DNA of 64,000 nt, from positions 1 through 64,000 of the forward strand of contig CAZFHA010000020.1 of assembly GCA_964518595.1 (NCBI GenBank), written 5' to 3'. The translations under genes and the position numbers were made by a program. Of the stretch, positions 61,319-64,000 are shown piece after piece; within the stretch, counting starts at the first letter, position 1, and each line of letters starts with the position of its first letter. The notes below the pieces were generated by a model that saw only the letters and a list, made by a program, of their open reading frames with translations, ran no database searches and was not told where the DNA came from. The DNA is from CAZFHA01 sp964518595. Its GTDB lineage: Bacteria; Bacillota; Clostridia; Saccharofermentanales; Saccharofermentanaceae.

Positions 61319-62731
61319 CTAGTCAATTACCCGGTGCAAATACCATTTCTTACCTCTAAAGCGGAGAGTGAAAATAATACCCCGGACGCCCCATTCAGAA
61401 AACATGGCGATCCAAACACCGAGTATTCCGTAACCCAAGGTAACCCCAAGAAAATAACCTAAGCTGACTCGAAATAGCCACATTGATAGCATGGAAGTAA
61501 TGGAAGTAAACTTGGCGTCACCTCCGGCGCGCAGAGCCGCTGGCACCAAGAAGCTAAATCCCCAGAGGGGAATATATAGAACCGATGACAGCATCAAAAG
61601 CAAGCGAATATCAGCAATAATCTCTACCGGCGGATGGAAAAGAGATAGAATAGGTGTGAAAAACGGCCAGAAGAGTAACCCGGCTATCGTATAGCAAACC
61701 GCACCGGCCCCCAGAAAATTACGGACAATTTTTCTAGCCTGATCAATGTCCTTATGTCCCATACATTGTCCCACAACCGTCACGATAGTAAGGGAAAGAG
61801 CATTGGCCGGAATCATAAGTAAAGAGGTTAAAGAAGCACTTATAGCATTAGTAGCCATGGCTAAGGTTCCCATGCTGACAATAAAAGTTTGGGTAAGAAT
61901 CTTCCCCCCATTAAAAAACATCTGCTCCGCCGCAAAAGGGAAGCCAATTTTAAAAATACGTTTAAGCATAGGAAGTTCAAAGCGAAAAAACTCTCGGGGC
62001 TTAAGCCTGGGTTCAGACTTGCGATGTAGCAGGTAAAGGATAGCCACCGCTGCCGCTAAATACCGAGCCGTATTCAAGGAAATCACCATACCGGTAACCC
62101 CTAGTCCCATACCGTTAATAAGAATAAAATTCAGTAAAACATAGGTCGAATGCATAACCACAGAGAGCATCAAAGAACTTCGGCTCTCCCCTATACCCCT
62201 GAGAGCACCGCAGACGGCCTCAACCACAGCAATACCGCAATAGGACAGGCAACTGCCCAAAAGATATATTTGTGCATTTGCAAAGACCGCTGCATCAGCC
62301 TCACCAAAAAGTAAATAGAGCACCTGATCATGAAAAACAATTAGGGTTAAGGCAATAATAAGCGCTACACCGAAAGCCGCTGTAATCGAGCCGGAAACGG
62401 CTCTGGAAAGCATATTCTTATTGCCGCTTCCCTTGTACTGGGCAATAACTACCGTCCCACCGGTAGCCATGGCAATAAAAATATTGATCAGGAAAATATT
62501 TAAAGAATCAACCATGTTTACAGCACTGATAGCCTCAACTCCAGAGGAACTAATCATAGCCGTATTAAGTATATTCAGGCTAATCAAGAAAAATTGATCA
62601 ACTAAAATCGGCAACCAAATCGCAATGATTTGCCGGTAATCCAAAGTATTACCGGTAAAATGCCGGTGCAAAAAACTTTGAGCCCATCCTATTTGGGGCT
62701 TTTGAGGGGAAGGCAACTTCTTACTCATCAT
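61319..62731 (-). CDS. MATE-family efflux transporter
   Basis: A 470-residue multidrug/toxin extrusion family protein. Seen: about 12 hydrophobic segments; IIAIWLPILVDQFFLISLNI near the N-terminus, GTVVIAQYKGSG, ALRGIGESRSSLMLS and VVGQCMGHKDIDQAR in the second half, matching the MatE repeat. The substrate cannot be inferred. It lies 15 bases downstream of the histidine kinase gene. Confidence 0.92.
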   Translation of the reverse strand: MMSKKLPSPQKPQIGWAQSFLHRHFTGNTLDYRQIIAIWLPILVDQFFLISLNILNTAMISSSGVEAISAVNMVDSLNIFLINIFIAMATGGTVVIAQYKGSGNKNMLSRAVSGSITAAFGVALIIALTLIVFHDQVLYLLFGEADAAVFANAQIYLLGSCLSYCGIAVVEAVCGALRGIGESRSSLMLSVVMHSTYVLLNFILINGMGLGVTGMVISLNTARYLAAAVAILYLLHRKSEPRLKPREFFRFELPMLKRIFKIGFPFAAEQMFFNGGKILTQTFIVSMGTLAMATNAISASLTSLLMIPANALSLTIVTVVGQCMGHKDIDQARKIVRNFLGAGAVCYTIAGLLFWPFFTPILSLFHPPVEIIADIRLLLMLSSVLYIPLWGFSFLVPAALRAGGDAKFTSITSMLSMWLFRVSLGYFLGVTLGYGILGVWIAMFSEWGVRGIIFTLRFRGKKWYLHRVID

Positions 62732-62746
62732 AGAAGTATTTTAACA

Positions 62747-64000
62747 CTAAAAGCCGCTGCCCTCCTCTTTCTCTGGGGGAAAGGTAAAAATTGTCTGTGT
62801 TCGCACCCCCACATCACTGGTTATCTCTAAACGGATATTATGGCGAAGTGCGATTTGTCGAGCAATTGATAGCCCCAGTCCAGTACCCTCCTTAAGCGGT
62901 TGACGGCTTCCTCGGTTAAAGCGGTCAAAAATCGATTCTAAATCCTCTGCCGGTATACCCGGCCCATGATCTTCCACGATTAATTGAGCCAAAGTCTGGT
63001 TCACTGCAAATGAAAGGATAACCGTCTCCTGCTCAGGAGAAAATTTCAGACTATTATCAACTATGACTAATATCATTTGACGCAATCTGTCATAATCACC
63101 CATCAGCCAATACTGTTCCCGCTGGGTTGAAAATAGCAATTCAATGGTTTTAGCGGAAGCCAAGGGGGTCATGCTTCTCACTACATCTTTAATCACATCA
63201 ACAACATTAATCTGAGTATATTCGATGGAAAAATCCGTACTCTGGAGTCGGGAAAGTTCCAATAAATCATTAATAAGACGTTGTAAATAAATACTTTCCT
63301 TTAGCATCTGCTGATAGTAGGCTTTTACTTCTACCGGATCGGTTATCACCTCGTCAGTGAGAGCTTCCAAAGAACCACGTAAAACGGTAACCGGTGTACG
63401 TAGTTCGTGGGAAATATTGGAAATAAAGTTCCGCCGTAGCTTTTCTAAATTCAAGCTTTCTTCTTCAGCTTTAGAAAGACGATCCGCCAGCAAATCCAGG
63501 GTGTGAGCTAAATCACCGAATTCATCCTTCCTTAGCGAATCCGTCTTCACCAAATAATTACCCTCAGCCAGAGCTAACGCAGTCTGCTTCATTTCCTTTA
63601 GCGGTTTGGTAAAATGGAAAGATAATCCAACAGCTGTAAGTCCTGCAATGCCTAAGGCTGCCATCACACTTAAAAGCAAAATGCGAAAACCTTGATTCAT
63701 GCTAGACGAAACTTCCTCAATAGATTCATGAAGCAAAACCGCACCAACAACAGCTTTACTCTCATCATAGATAGGCATACCTAAGGTAATGGAAGGCGCT
63801 TCCAAAAACTGGTTAAAACTTTCGCCAAAAGATGTTTCGCCCGAAAGTGCAAGAGTGATAATTTCTTCTGCTTCTTCCGGCAGTTCACTATATTGAATTT
63901 CTGCCTTGCCACTGCCTCTGGTAATCAGCTTTGAATTGTTATCCACAATCCAAATATCTGCGGCAGTGACTCGATCTAGTACATTCAAGTACATACCAAG
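62747..64000 (-). CDS. Sensor histidine kinase (N-terminus cut by the window)
   Basis: C-terminal 415 or more residues of a two-component kinase; the frame stays open to the last base. Seen: an extracytoplasmic sensor part, one transmembrane helix (LLLSVMAALGIAGLTAVGL), HAMP (FTKPLKEMKQTALALAEGNY), HisKA with NFISNISHELRTPV (phospho-His), and HATPase_c with IVDNSLKFSPE, VEDHGPGIP and EGTGLGLSIAR. The response regulator is probably just outside the window. The MATE gene follows and may be its target. Confidence 0.95.
   Translation of the reverse strand, partial: LGMYLNVLDRVTAADIWIVDNNSKLITRGSGKAEIQYSELPEEAEEIITLALSGETSFGESFNQFLEAPSITLGMPIYDESKAVVGAVLLHESIEEVSSSMNQGFRILLLSVMAALGIAGLTAVGLSFHFTKPLKEMKQTALALAEGNYLVKTDSLRKDEFGDLAHTLDLLADRLSKAEEESLNLEKLRRNFISNISHELRTPVTVLRGSLEALTDEVITDPVEVKAYYQQMLKESIYLQRLINDLLELSRLQSTDFSIEYTQINVVDVIKDVVRSMTPLASAKTIELLFSTQREQYWLMGDYDRLRQMILVIVDNSLKFSPEQETVILSFAVNQTLAQLIVEDHGPGIPAEDLESIFDRFNRGSRQPLKEGTGLGLSIARQIALRHNIRLEITSDVGVRTQTIFTFPPEKEEGSGF

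Overview
The window reads as a low-to-medium GC Firmicutes chromosome, most likely a member of the Clostridia. Reasons: strong AGGAGG-type Shine-Dalgarno sites, a T-box leader on thrS, an encoded CCA on the tRNA, cdaA-glmM-glmS and comM-dprA-topA-trmFO clusters, a giant BadF/HgdC-type activase, and a nucleoside (BMP/Nup) transporter. No rRNA, CRISPR array, prophage or intact transposase gene was seen. Most genes lie on the minus strand.

Region 1 (1-4260) is an AT-rich accessory island. It holds a retron: a structured msr-msd RNA (4003-4144, closed by a perfect 12-bp a1/a2 repeat) directly upstream of a 589-residue reverse transcriptase fused to a TOPRIM-like domain, the architecture of retron Ec67 (Eco2). 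An FRG-domain gene follows on the same strand. Imperfect inverted repeats (28-54 and 4204-4230, extending outward) bracket the whole cassette. This is the most notable accessory system in the window.

Region 2 (4.5-20 kb) is housekeeping: an ion channel-like protein, tgt-queA (with a probable leaderless queA transcript), a back-to-back promoter driving dapA-dapB, then comM-dprA-topA-trmFO and a DUF624 membrane protein, ychF, and an MBL-fold hydrolase. Region 3 (19-36 kb) has polA-coaE, the 1461-residue activase with an uncharacterised partner gene, folA-thyA with a nitroreductase, a Crp/Fnr regulator facing a ferredoxin-like gene across one palindrome placed at -41.5, tRNA-Pro(CGG), and thrS with its T-box.

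Region 4 (35.8-46 kb) has comEA, rsfS, a NadD-YqeK fusion and the purE-F-N-H-D purine cluster, then a CapA-like lipoprotein and a hexapeptide-repeat protein. Region 5 (46-49 kb) is a small untidy stretch with a decayed fic gene, a candidate structured RNA, a RibD-C-like reductase and a UroD-like protein. Region 6 (49-54 kb) is glmS, glmM and a single-gene CdaA-CdaR (diadenylate cyclase-YbbR) fusion. Region 7 (54-64 kb) is a nucleoside ABC transporter operon led by xpt, a second Crp/Fnr gene with a PHP-domain gene, a MATE exporter, and a histidine kinase cut by the window edge.

The logic that ties genes together is conventional (cell-wall precursor and c-di-AMP control; purine synthesis and salvage; tRNA modification; competence/recombination). 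The unusual points are the retron island, two gene fusions, a TGS-less ThrRS, and several regulatory architectures readable from the DNA.
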